Below, in pieces: positions 35,095 to 43,113 of a stretch of DNA of 64,000 nucleotides. The notes beneath the pieces were generated by a model, which worked only from the letters and a program-made list of their open reading frames with translations, did not search any database and was not told the origin of the DNA. Positions within the stretch are counted from its first letter, which is position 1. Each line of letters begins with the position of its first letter. Both the position numbers and the translations under genes were made by a program. The DNA comes from Maricaulis sp048269565 (lineage in GTDB: Bacteria > Pseudomonadota > Alphaproteobacteria > Caulobacterales > Maricaulaceae): assembly GCF_048269565.1 (NCBI RefSeq), contig NZ_JBLXIK010000003.1:62001-126000 (forward strand). Reading direction: 5' to 3'.

Positions 35095-36511
35095 TGTTCT
35101 TCTTTCACATTGATTTCTTGAGACCCGAAGAAGGTGATGTCGTAGTCCTGACCGCCATGTTGCTGCTGTTGATCAGCAGCCCAGGCCGTGAGTTCGGAAG
35201 CTAGACCAGTTCGATTGGGGTCTGCAGGATAATCTTGACGATCAAGCTCCCCGGTCACGCTCGCATCCAGGTTCCAATTGCCATCGCTATCGATGGAAAC
35301 CTGACCTGTCACGGTCACGCTGAATCGACCGATGCCGCCTTTTTGGTAAGTGCCAGTGTTGCCATCAAATCCGCCCCCAGCATTTACTTCTGTCATGTTG
35401 ACATCAACAGGCGCACCAGTCTGCCGGGCCGCGTCGATTGCGCCGCCTAGTGCAGAGCTAGGATCAGCAGCGAGCGTCTGGAGGGAACCGCCCAAATCCG
35501 CCAAATTTACTTGCCGGAAATCTGCTTCTCGCGGAGATCCATCGCCCATGATGGCGTGGGCGTTGATGACGCCAGCGGCAGCCGGGTCAATATTCCGAAT
35601 ATTCGGGTTATCGGCTCCCCGCGTTTTACCAGTCACCCTGCAGCCAGAAACTCTACGGAATTGGCCGCACATTCCGCTTGGGTCTGTCATGTTCAGCGGA
35701 TTATTGCCGACATAGGCATACAGATTCATCTGATCCGCATACCCAATCGGATCGGTCTCCAGAAACCGCCCTATCTGGGGCCAGTAATACCGCGCCCGGT
35801 AATAATACAGCCCGCTCTCGGCGTCATAGCGGCGGCCGGTATAGCGGAAGGGATTGCCGGAGGTGTCGAGCGGGGCTTCGACGCCCCCGGAACGGGTCCG
35901 GGGCAGGCTCCGGGGGTGTAGACATACTGGTCGGTGAGGGCGCCCGATTGCTGGTTGGTCAGGGCGATGCCCCGTCACGCCCGCAGCTCGCGCAGCGGGC
36001 GAGGACGGACAAATCAAAAAGGAGGGCCGAGCCGGTTGGCGTGATAGTACCGGCGGGTCAGCGCCGCGCCCGTGGCCGGGTCGGTGACGATCCCCCGGGC
36101 CGGGCCTGCCCGGCCCGCCCGAGGGCAGGCATCGTCTCGCGCTGATCGATGCCGGGGCCTGGCACATAGCGCACCAGGACTTGCCCGGTCGCATTGACCT
36201 CGCTGATCTCCATCCCGCCGGCATGCACATAGCCGGTCCAGCTGGCACCGCTATTGAGGCTCTTGCCGATGCGCCGGCCGATCACGTCATATTGATAGGT
36301 CGTGGTCTGGCCCGGCTCGGCAATGCCGGTCAGCCGGTTGCGGGTGTCGTGATTGAAGAAGCGGGTGCCGTCGCCGGAGAGATTGTCGCTGCCGTCATAG
36401 CTGAGCGACCAGCTCGATGTGCCCGCCGATCCGGTCAGCGAGACGGTATCGTATTGATTGACGGTATTGGTCGGCTCGTCCGGGCGCACCGAGTTGGCGC
36501 TGTCGAAATCC
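35091..36511 (-). pseudogene. Rhs core fragment with C-terminal tip 2 (colicin M-like), broken by insertions
   Basis: The tip (35091-35669, 192 residues after DPSGM) and adjoining core, including YDAESGLYYYRARYYWPQIG, are in one frame. Upstream the core is interrupted by three short insertions near 35885, 35968 and 36089 relative to copy 1; two shift the frame. The tip contains HAIMGDGSPREADF, GRFSVTVTGQVSIDSDGNW, then LDRQDYPADPNRTG and finally QDYDITFFGSQEINVKEE. These line up with colicin M HYLWGNGAERSV, LTISANGSW, DKYDFNASTHRG and KEYQILLPGEIHIKE. Of the essential colicin M residues Asp226, Tyr228, Asp229, His235 and Arg236, the tip has Asp, Gln, Asp, Asn and Arg. No N-terminal Rhs part is present, so this is an orphan module. 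Confidence 0.75.
35674..36511. repeat. Rhs core direct repeat, copy 2, carrying three GC-rich insertions
   Basis: This matches 32930-33642 apart from point changes and three inserted blocks. Relative to copy 1 these are +23 bases (start ~35887, cccggaacgggtccggggca), +51 bases (start ~35969, contains cgcccgcagctcgcgcagcg) and +38 bases (36091-36128, contains cgggccgggcctgcccggcc). The first and third form strong hairpins. Homology ends at about 36511 on the upstream side. Confidence 0.88.
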
Positions 36512-36858
36512 CGGCGCCTCCCGTCCCGGCCTGTCCACGCCCTTGCCGGGCGCGTTATACTGCTGACGCCAGAGGCGATGCGGGAGGTGCGGAGATCATG
36601 AAAACAGCGTCAGAAGCAGACGGGAAATCCATATATGATTGTTTTCAAGCCACATTTTGCGCTTTTCGAGCAAATTCAGGGCGACGCAAGGACACCCCGG
36701 GGCATCATCAACGTCATATGAAGCGGTGATCAATGGCCACTCAAAGACAGACCCGGCATAAACAGCGCGACCACGCCCGGCTGGCGCGCGGGCCATCAGG
36801 GCAGACGCCTCGTGCCGCAGGTCCGGGACCGGTGCCGGGGTCTGGTGTCGGGGGTTAG
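36512..36858. other. 347-bp stretch between Rhs copy 2 and tRNA-Ser
   Basis: It holds no gene I can defend. The only candidate is a 43-residue frame at 36598-36729. The last 100 bases before the tRNA are GC-rich and carry no obvious terminator or integrase remnant. Confidence 0.55.
36598..36729 (+). CDS. possible 43-residue small protein
   Basis: An ATG preceded by cgggaggtgcggagatc opens a frame starting MKTASEADGKSIYDCF and ending RHMKR. The ribosome-site-like purines and a lower GC content than the flanks are the only support. There is no recognisable family, signal peptide or membrane segment. It could be chance. Confidence 0.22.
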   Translation: MKTASEADGKSIYDCFQATFCAFRANSGRRKDTPGHHQRHMKR

Positions 36859-36949
36859 TGGCGGAGAGGAAGGGATTCGAACCCTCGGTACGCTTTTGGC
36901 GTACACTCCCTTAGCAGGGGAGCGCCTTCGACCACTCGGCCACCTCTCC
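36859..36949 (-). tRNA. tRNA-Ser(GCT)
   Basis: The minus strand folds as a class II tRNA with a long variable arm. The acceptor GGAGAGG (5' end at 36949) pairs with CCTCTCC, followed by discriminator G and an encoded CCA. The anticodon stem-loop is CTCCC-CTGCTAA-GGGAG, giving anticodon GCT, which reads AGC and AGT. The T-arm GGTTCGAATCC is canonical. The variable arm is GTGTACGCCAAAAGCGTAC with a perfect GTACGC/GCGTAC stem. It marks the right border of the Rhs/IS island; tRNA-Ser genes are common integration targets. Confidence 0.97.
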
Positions 36950-37059
36950 ACCTGCGGGTTTAGAATGCCCGGGCGGCGGCTTCAAGCGCCAGTTGCGGCA
37001 AAAGGCTGCACTGAACACACCTGTGGTTCGGGCGCGTGCGGTGCAGCCTTGCTGTGGGC

Positions 37060-38271
37060 CTAGAAAAACGCCTGCAGACCGGTCTGGGCACGGCCCAGGA
37101 TCAGGGCGTGGACGTCGTGGGCGCCTTCATAGGTGTTGACGGTTTCCAGATTGACCATGTGGCGCATGACCTGGAATTCCTCGGAAATGCCGTTGCCGCC
37201 GTGCATGTCGCGCGCCTGGCGGGCGATATCGAGCGCCTTGCCGCAATTATTGCGTTTGACGATCGAGATCATTTCCGGCGCCGCCTTGGCCTCGTCCATC
37301 AGCCGGCCGACACGCAGGCTGGCCTGCAGGCCGAGCGCGATCTCGGTCTGCATGTCGGCGAGCTTCTTCTGGTAGAGCTGGGTCTGGGCGAGGGGGCGGC
37401 CGAACTGTTTGCGGTCGAGCCCGTATTGCCGCGCCGCATGCCAGCAGAATTCCGCCGCACCGAGCGCGCCCCAGGAGATACCGTAGCGGGCGCGATTGAG
37501 ACAGCCGAACGGGCCTTTCAGGCCGGAGACATTCGGCAGCAGCGCGTCTTCGGAGACCTCGACATTATCCATCACGATCTCGCCGGTGATCGAGGCCCGC
37601 AGCGAGAGCTTGCCGCCGATCTTGGGGGCGGAGAGGCCCTTCATGCCCTTCTCCAGAACGAAGCCGCGAATCTTGCCGTCATGGGCGTCGGATTTGGCCC
37701 AGACGACGAAGACATCGGCGATCGGTGAATTGGAGATCCACATTTTCGAGCCGTTGAGGCAATAGCCATCGGCGGTCTTGGTGGCGCGGGTTTTCATGCC
37801 GCCGGGATCGGAGCCGGCATCCGGCTCGGTCAGGCCGAAACAGCCGATATATTCACCGCTGGCCAGCTTGGGCAGATATTTCATCCGCTGGTCTTCCGAG
37901 CCATAGGCATGGATCGGATACATCACCAAGGACGACTGCACCGACATCATCGAGCGATAGCCCGAATCGACGCGCTCGACCTCGCGGGCGACCAGGCCGT
38001 AGGCGACATAGCCCAGCTCGGCGCCGCCATAGGCTTCCGGAATGGTCGAGCCGAGAAGGCCAAGCTCACCCATTTCGCGGAAGATGTCCGGATCGGTCCT
38101 TTCCTCGCGGAAGGCCTCGATCACGCGCGGCTGCAGCTTGTCCTGCGCATAGGCGCGGGCGGCATCGCGGACCAGGCGTTCTTCCTCGGTCAGCTGGTCG
38201 TCGAGGCGGAAGGCGTCCTCCCAGTCGAAGGGCCCGAGATCCGGTGCATCCTTGGCTTTGAGCTTGGTCAT
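37060..38271 (-). CDS. gcdH: glutaryl-CoA dehydrogenase
   Basis: This FAD enzyme oxidises and decarboxylates glutaryl-CoA to crotonyl-CoA in lysine, tryptophan and benzoate catabolism. The 403-residue protein begins FDWEDAFRLDDQLTEEERLVRD, typical of GcdH, and has the substrate-binding GLTEPDAGSDPGGMKTRA with the conserved Asp-Pro-Gly, and the catalytic base Glu382 in NTYEGAHDVHALILGR. The ATG overlaps the stop of the enoyl-CoA hydratase gene (ATGA), so the two are one operon. Crotonyl-CoA made here would be a good substrate for such a hydratase. Confidence 0.95.
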   Translation of the reverse strand: MTKLKAKDAPDLGPFDWEDAFRLDDQLTEEERLVRDAARAYAQDKLQPRVIEAFREERTDPDIFREMGELGLLGSTIPEAYGGAELGYVAYGLVAREVERVDSGYRSMMSVQSSLVMYPIHAYGSEDQRMKYLPKLASGEYIGCFGLTEPDAGSDPGGMKTRATKTADGYCLNGSKMWISNSPIADVFVVWAKSDAHDGKIRGFVLEKGMKGLSAPKIGGKLSLRASITGEIVMDNVEVSEDALLPNVSGLKGPFGCLNRARYGISWGALGAAEFCWHAARQYGLDRKQFGRPLAQTQLYQKKLADMQTEIALGLQASLRVGRLMDEAKAAPEMISIVKRNNCGKALDIARQARDMHGGNGISEEFQVMRHMVNLETVNTYEGAHDVHALILGRAQTGLQAFF

Positions 38272-39086
38272 TGATTGGTCGTCCCCGTGTCAGTTTCCGG
38301 ATTGCTGTGGCTGAAATCCGGTTTCCGCTTGTCGAGAAAGGCGCGATAGCCTTCGTTGAAATCTGCATGCGTGAAAGCGCCGGCAAACAGGGCTTTCGTG
38401 CTGTCATCGTCCTGGTCCTGGCCGGCCAGGACGCGCGCGATCATCTGTTTGGTGAATTCGGCCGAATAGGGCGACATGTCCAGCAGATGATCCACATAAT
38501 CGCTCACCATCCGCTCCAGCCCGGCCGGCGCCGTGACCCGGTTGGCGAGGCCGCAGGCCAGCGCTTCGGCGGCGTCGAGCGTGCGGGCCGAGAACAGCAT
38601 GTCCCTGGCCATCGGCGCGCCGACCGTATCGACCAGGCGCTTGGTATCGTTGAAGGGATAGATCAGGCCCATCTTGGCCGGGGTGATGGCGAAGCGGGCG
38701 CTTTCGTCGGCAAAGCGCAGGTCGCAGGCCAGCGCCAGGCCGCAGCCGCCGCCGACGCAGGCGCCGCGGATCATCGCGATGGTCGGGTGGGGGAAGGCGG
38801 CCAGGGCATCGAGCGCGGCCGCGATCTGGCGCGAATAGGCCGCGCCGCGTTCCGGCGTGGCGTAGACCTCGGCGAATTCCGAGATGTCGGCGCCCGAGGC
38901 GAAGGCATCGCCGGCGCCGCGCACGACCAGGACACGGCAATCCTTGGCGATGCCGTCCAGCAGTGCGGGCAGGGCGGCCCACATCGCTTGTGTGAAGGCA
39001 TTGCGCTTGTGCGGCCGGTTGAGCACGAGTTCGGCAATGGCGCCGCGGCGTTGCAGCAGAAGCGTGTCGTCGAGCGGTTCGGTCAT
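38268..39086 (-). CDS. enoyl-CoA hydratase/isomerase family protein
   Basis: This 272-residue crotonase-fold protein contains VLNRPHKRNAFTQAMW, the oxyanion-hole strand RGAGDAFASGADISEF, and RGACVGGGCGLALACDLRF. The glutamate seen at the catalytic position of many hydratases cannot be assigned with confidence here: after GGG comes CGLALACDLRFADESARF. It may be a hydratase, isomerase or another crotonase. I chose ATG 39084-39086; longer in-frame extensions upstream do not look coding. It is the first gene of the pair with gcdH and diverges from a symporter gene. Confidence 0.87.
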   Translation of the reverse strand: MTEPLDDTLLLQRRGAIAELVLNRPHKRNAFTQAMWAALPALLDGIAKDCRVLVVRGAGDAFASGADISEFAEVYATPERGAAYSRQIAAALDALAAFPHPTIAMIRGACVGGGCGLALACDLRFADESARFAITPAKMGLIYPFNDTKRLVDTVGAPMARDMLFSARTLDAAEALACGLANRVTAPAGLERMVSDYVDHLLDMSPYSAEFTKQMIARVLAGQDQDDDSTKALFAGAFTHADFNEGYRAFLDKRKPDFSHSNPETDTGTTNQ

Positions 39087-39226
39087 CGGCGCTGGGTTTC
39101 TCGTTCCGGAAGCGATCAGACGCAGCGAAGCATTGGTGCCGCCGCAAAAACCAGCATAAACCTGTGGCATCGGTTGAGAGAAGCGCGGTGCTGCGTTTGT
39201 CGCGACGGCGGGCGGGGGAGAGCCTT

Positions 39227-40696
39227 ATGAACCAGCAAACAGTCATCGTCCTGGTCACGCTGGTGATCTATAATCTGGTTCTGGTCGGTGTCGGCATCTG
39301 GGCCAGCAAGCGCAACAGGAATGAATCCGACTTCTTCGTCGCCAGCCAGGGGCTGGGCGCCTGGGTCGCCGGCCTCTCCTACGCCGCCTCGACGTCGTCG
39401 GCCTGGGTGCTGCTGGGCTTTACCGGCTTTGTCTATGCCACCGGCCTGTCGGCGCTGTGGATGGTGCCGGGGATCTGGGGCGGCTATGTCGCGGTCTGGC
39501 TGTGGTTCGGCCAGCGCCTGCGCGAGGAAACCGCCGAGCGCGGCCATGTCACCCTGACCGATTTCCTCGCCGCGAAAGCGAGCGGCCGGACGCGGGTGAT
39601 GATCACCGGTCTGGCCTCGCTCTTCATCGTCTTTTGCTTCGTCTTCTATATCGCGGCCCAGTTCGGCGCCGCCGCGGCGGCCTTCGAGACCCAATTCCCC
39701 CTTAACCAGACCGAAGCGGTGATGATCGGTGCTGCGGTGATCCTGATCTATTCCCTGCTCGGCGGGTTCTGGGCGGTGAGCGTCACCGACATGCTTCAGG
39801 GCTTCATGATGGTGCTGGTCGCGCTGACCCTGCCGGTCGCCGCCCTGATGGCCGCCGGCGGGCCGGCCCAGGTCTTCGCCACCCTCGCGGCCGAGGCGCC
39901 GCCGGAATATCTGCAGATCACGGGCGGCCGCGCCGGCTTCATGCTGGCCGGCTTCGTGCTGGGCGTCTGGGGTGTCGGCATCGGCGCGCTGGGACAGCCG
40001 CAATTGATGTCACGCCTGATGGCGATCAAGGACGAGGCGGCGCGCTATCGCGGCTTCGCCATCGCCATTGTCTGGGCCGTGATCATGTTCACCGGCATGA
40101 CCGTGCTAGCGCTGGCCGGCCGTGCCCTGGTTGGCGGGGCGGAGAATGGCGAAAACCTGTTCTACCTGCTCGCCGGCGACCTCCTGCCGCCAATCCTGGC
40201 CGGTATCGTGCTCGCCGCCGTGCTGTCGGCGGTCATGTCGACGGTGGATTCCATCCTGCTCGTCGCCGCCGCCGCCATCGCCCATGACATGGGCCTGTCG
40301 CGGCGTTTTCCCGGCAGCGAACTGACGGTGTCGCGCATTGTCATGCTCGCCATCGCCCTGGTCGCGATCTGGATGACACTGGCGCTGCCGAGCACGATTT
40401 TCGCCCGCGTCCTGTTCGCCTGGGCGGCGCTGGGTGCGGCCTTTGGCCCGATCATCATCATGCGGGTGATGCGCATCGAGCCGAAGGGATGGGCCGTGAT
40501 CGCCGCGATGGCGAGCGGCTTTGCGCTGACGGTTTTCTTCAACGCCATGGGCGCTGTCGATCCGGCCGGGCTCGACGGGGTGATGCGAACCCTGTCCGAC
40601 CTGGCCCGCCTGCCGGGCGACCCGTTCGAGCGCGTTGTGCCCTGGATGCCGGCGCTGGCGATCCTGTGGTTCGGGCGGCAGAAGGCGGCGGTCTAG
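39227..40696 (+). CDS. sodium:solute symporter (SSS family, PutP-like)
   Basis: This 489-residue inner-membrane symporter takes up a solute with sodium. It has about 13 helices and the SSS signature region GLSYAASTSSAWVLLGFTGFVYATGL, with the Asn/Ser-rich helix 1 and 2 that bind Na+. PutP-type landmarks include SLLGGFWAVSVTDMLQGFMM and AAVLSAVMSTVDSILLVAAAA, which matches the Ser340/Thr341 sodium-site region of PutP. Proline is the likely cargo by similarity, but the family also carries pantothenate, acetate and others. ATG 39227 follows GGGGAG. Its last bases overlap the end of the convergent CoA ligase gene. Confidence 0.9.
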   Translation: MNQQTVIVLVTLVIYNLVLVGVGIWASKRNRNESDFFVASQGLGAWVAGLSYAASTSSAWVLLGFTGFVYATGLSALWMVPGIWGGYVAVWLWFGQRLREETAERGHVTLTDFLAAKASGRTRVMITGLASLFIVFCFVFYIAAQFGAAAAAFETQFPLNQTEAVMIGAAVILIYSLLGGFWAVSVTDMLQGFMMVLVALTLPVAALMAAGGPAQVFATLAAEAPPEYLQITGGRAGFMLAGFVLGVWGVGIGALGQPQLMSRLMAIKDEAARYRGFAIAIVWAVIMFTGMTVLALAGRALVGGAENGENLFYLLAGDLLPPILAGIVLAAVLSAVMSTVDSILLVAAAAIAHDMGLSRRFPGSELTVSRIVMLAIALVAIWMTLALPSTIFARVLFAWAALGAAFGPIIIMRVMRIEPKGWAVIAAMASGFALTVFFNAMGAVDPAGLDGVMRTLSDLARLPGDPFERVVPWMPALAILWFGRQKAAV

Positions 40697-42267
40697 CCCG
40701 GCGGATCGAATTTCGCCCGCAATTCCCGCTTCAGCACCTTGCCGTTCGGATTGCGTGGCAGTTCGGCGACGATGTGCAGGGCCGACAGACGCTGGCGCTT
40801 GCCGACACGCTGATTGACCCAGTCGAGCAGCTCGCCGATCACAAGGGCGGCGCCGGGCCTGGCCTCGACGACACCGACGGGTGTCTCGCCCCAGACCGCA
40901 TCGGGCAGGCCGATCACGGCTGCTGCCGCGACGGCCTCATGGCTGATCAGCACCTGTTCGATATCGGCCGGATAGATATTCTGGCCGCCGGAGACGATCA
41001 TGTCCTTCTTGCGGTCGACGATATAGAGGAAGCGCTCGGCATCGAGCTTGCCGATATCGCCGGTGCGCAGCCAGGTCCGGCCGGACGGATCGGTCCAGCT
41101 GGCCTCGCCCGTCGCGTCGGGATTACGCCAATAGCCGGGCATCACGATGGCGCCGCGGCTGACGATCTCGCCGGCCGTGCCGGCCGGGCATTCGACGCCG
41201 TCCTCATCGATGATCTTCAGATCCGTGCCGGGCAGGGGCTTGCCGACCGAGGCGAGACGACCGGGCGCATCCTCCGGGTCCAGCGTCGTGATGACACCCT
41301 CAGTCAGGCCGTAGAGCTCGATCACACCGCACGCGAATTGCTCGAACAAGCCTGCCTTCAGGCGCTCGGGCAGGGATGAGCCGCAGGACATCATCGCCTG
41401 CATCGAGCCCGTATCGGTGCGGGCGATGGCGGGATGGTCGAGCAGGCGCTGATACTGCACCGGCACCATCGCTGTATGGGTAATGCCCTGCCGCGCGATC
41501 AGGGCCAGAGCGGGGCCGGTATCGAAACGCCGGGTGAGATGCAGCGTGCCGCCGACCAGAAAAGTGCAGAGCAGCATCACGCAGGCGATATTGGAATAGA
41601 GGCCGAGGGTGCACAGGGTGCGCGCACCGGAATGATAACGCAGCGCCAAGGCGAGATCGCGGGCCCAGGCGAGGCGGGTGGCATGGGTGTGGAGAATACC
41701 CTTGGGCCGCCCGGTCGTGCCGGAGGAGTAGATGATGTTGAAACCGTCATCCGGCGCGATCGCCACGGCCGGGGTCAGGGCAGCCTGGATGGCGAGCCAA
41801 TTGCCGTAATCGAGCCAGCCATCGATCTCGCCCTCATCGCCGACGCGCACACAGTGCAGGCCGGCCGGCAGGTCCATCCTGTCGATCCGTTCCGCCTGGG
41901 CCGGCGTGGCGATCACCGCCCGGGCGCCGGCATCCTGGATCATCGCCGCCATCGCATCGTCGGAAATGGTCAGGTTGAGCGGTGCCGAGATACAGCCCGA
42001 ACAGGCGATGCCGAGCAGCACCTCCACCGTCTCGCGCTCATTCTCCATCGCCACCACGACGACATCGCCGCGCCCGAGGCCGAGCGCGATCAGTCCGTTG
42101 GCGACCCGGTTGACCGCCTGGATCAGCGCCGACCACAACACCGTCTCGCCCTCGAACACCAGCGCCGGACTGGCGGCCCGCCAACGCCCGTGCAGCGCGA
42201 GGATGTCAGGCAATAGCGGTGCAGGCGCGGTGAGGGGCAGGCTGGCGGGATGGTCAATTTTCGGCAT
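40693..42267 (-). CDS. AMP-dependent acyl-CoA synthetase/ligase
   Basis: This 524-residue class I adenylate-forming enzyme activates a carboxylic acid to acyl-AMP and then acyl-CoA. The P-loop is YSSGTTGRPKGILHTH, the adenine-binding core is IELYGLTEGV, the hinge is RTGDIGKLDAERFLYIVDRKKDMIVSGGQNIYP, and the catalytic lysine is in NPNGKVLKREL. The substrate cannot be read off the sequence. It is isolated from both neighbouring operons and converges with the symporter. A short stretch of 291 bases between this gene and the kinase-like gene holds no clear gene. Confidence 0.92.
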   Translation of the reverse strand: MPKIDHPASLPLTAPAPLLPDILALHGRWRAASPALVFEGETVLWSALIQAVNRVANGLIALGLGRGDVVVVAMENERETVEVLLGIACSGCISAPLNLTISDDAMAAMIQDAGARAVIATPAQAERIDRMDLPAGLHCVRVGDEGEIDGWLDYGNWLAIQAALTPAVAIAPDDGFNIIYSSGTTGRPKGILHTHATRLAWARDLALALRYHSGARTLCTLGLYSNIACVMLLCTFLVGGTLHLTRRFDTGPALALIARQGITHTAMVPVQYQRLLDHPAIARTDTGSMQAMMSCGSSLPERLKAGLFEQFACGVIELYGLTEGVITTLDPEDAPGRLASVGKPLPGTDLKIIDEDGVECPAGTAGEIVSRGAIVMPGYWRNPDATGEASWTDPSGRTWLRTGDIGKLDAERFLYIVDRKKDMIVSGGQNIYPADIEQVLISHEAVAAAAVIGLPDAVWGETPVGVVEARPGAALVIGELLDWVNQRVGKRQRLSALHIVAELPRNPNGKVLKRELRAKFDPPG

Positions 42268-42558
42268 GACGCAGCTCGGGGTTGGCTTGCCGCCAGATTG
42301 CCGTCACCGGGGGTGGGGGTGTCAAGGCGGGAGTGGGGGGGCGGGCCACGATGCGTGCCGGTGCCCGCCTTGCCTGTCACGCCGGCCTGCGGTAAATCGC
42401 CAGGCATGACGGCGTCCGCATCCCATGCACAGCCCGCTCGCGCGGCGCAGCGAATTACGGTCCCGGTGCCGCTTGGCGGACCGGGTTATTCGTATTCGAT
42501 CTGACGGGATGCCGGGCCTGTAGCTCAGCGACGGCGTCCACCGCATTATGGGGCCCTC

Positions 42559-43047
42559 ATGCCAACCTCATCCACCCTTCATCTCGTCTGCGGCAAGATC
42601 GCGGCGGGTAAATCCACGCTCTGTCATCAGCTGGCGACGGGGGCCGACACGGTTCTCTTGTCCGAGGATGACTGGCTTTCGGGCCTCTTTCCCGGCGAAA
42701 TATCCACTCCGGCCGACTATGTCCGTTGTTCGGCCCGGTTGCGCGCGCTGATCGGCCCGCATGTTGTGGCGCTGCTGCGCGCGGGTCTCAGCGTGGTGCT
42801 CGATTTCCCGGCCAATACCGTGTCCTCACGTGCCTGGATGCGGAGCATCATCGATGACGCGGCCGCCGCCCATACGCTGCACTGGCTCGACCTCGATGAC
42901 GAGATCTGCAAGGCGCGCCTGCGCCAGCGCTATGCGGCCGGCGAGCACGCCTATGCCGCCAGCGAAGCCGAGTTCGAGCTGTTCACACGCTATTTCGTGC
43001 CGCCGGCGGCGGCCGAGGGGTTCGAGATTGTGGTACATCAGGCGTGA
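42559..43047 (+). CDS. P-loop kinase-like protein (AAA_33/zeta-like)
   Basis: This 162-residue cytoplasmic ATPase or kinase has Walker A GKIAAGKST (residues 12-20) and a short helical lid with RLRQRY (around residue 120), the arginine-rich motif seen in small-molecule kinases. The closest groups are AAA_33-type proteins that include zeta toxins and chloramphenicol phosphotransferase-like proteins. There is no antitoxin gene beside it, so a toxin role is not supported. It starts at ATG 42559, and the ccmF gene begins 67 bases after it, on the same strand; I do not assume a functional link to cytochrome c maturation. Confidence 0.7.
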   Translation: MPTSSTLHLVCGKIAAGKSTLCHQLATGADTVLLSEDDWLSGLFPGEISTPADYVRCSARLRALIGPHVVALLRAGLSVVLDFPANTVSSRAWMRSIIDDAAAAHTLHWLDLDDEICKARLRQRYAAGEHAYAASEAEFELFTRYFVPPAAAEGFEIVVHQA

Positions 43048-43113
43048 GCGCGCTCCCCCCCCTGCGACACCCGGCCCCTTGACGTCGGGCTCGTCCCGTA
43101 ACACCAAGCCGCC

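Noticed and set aside
42559..43047. Zeta-type toxin of a toxin-antitoxin pair
   Set aside because: Only the Walker A fold supports it; no small antitoxin gene lies beside it.
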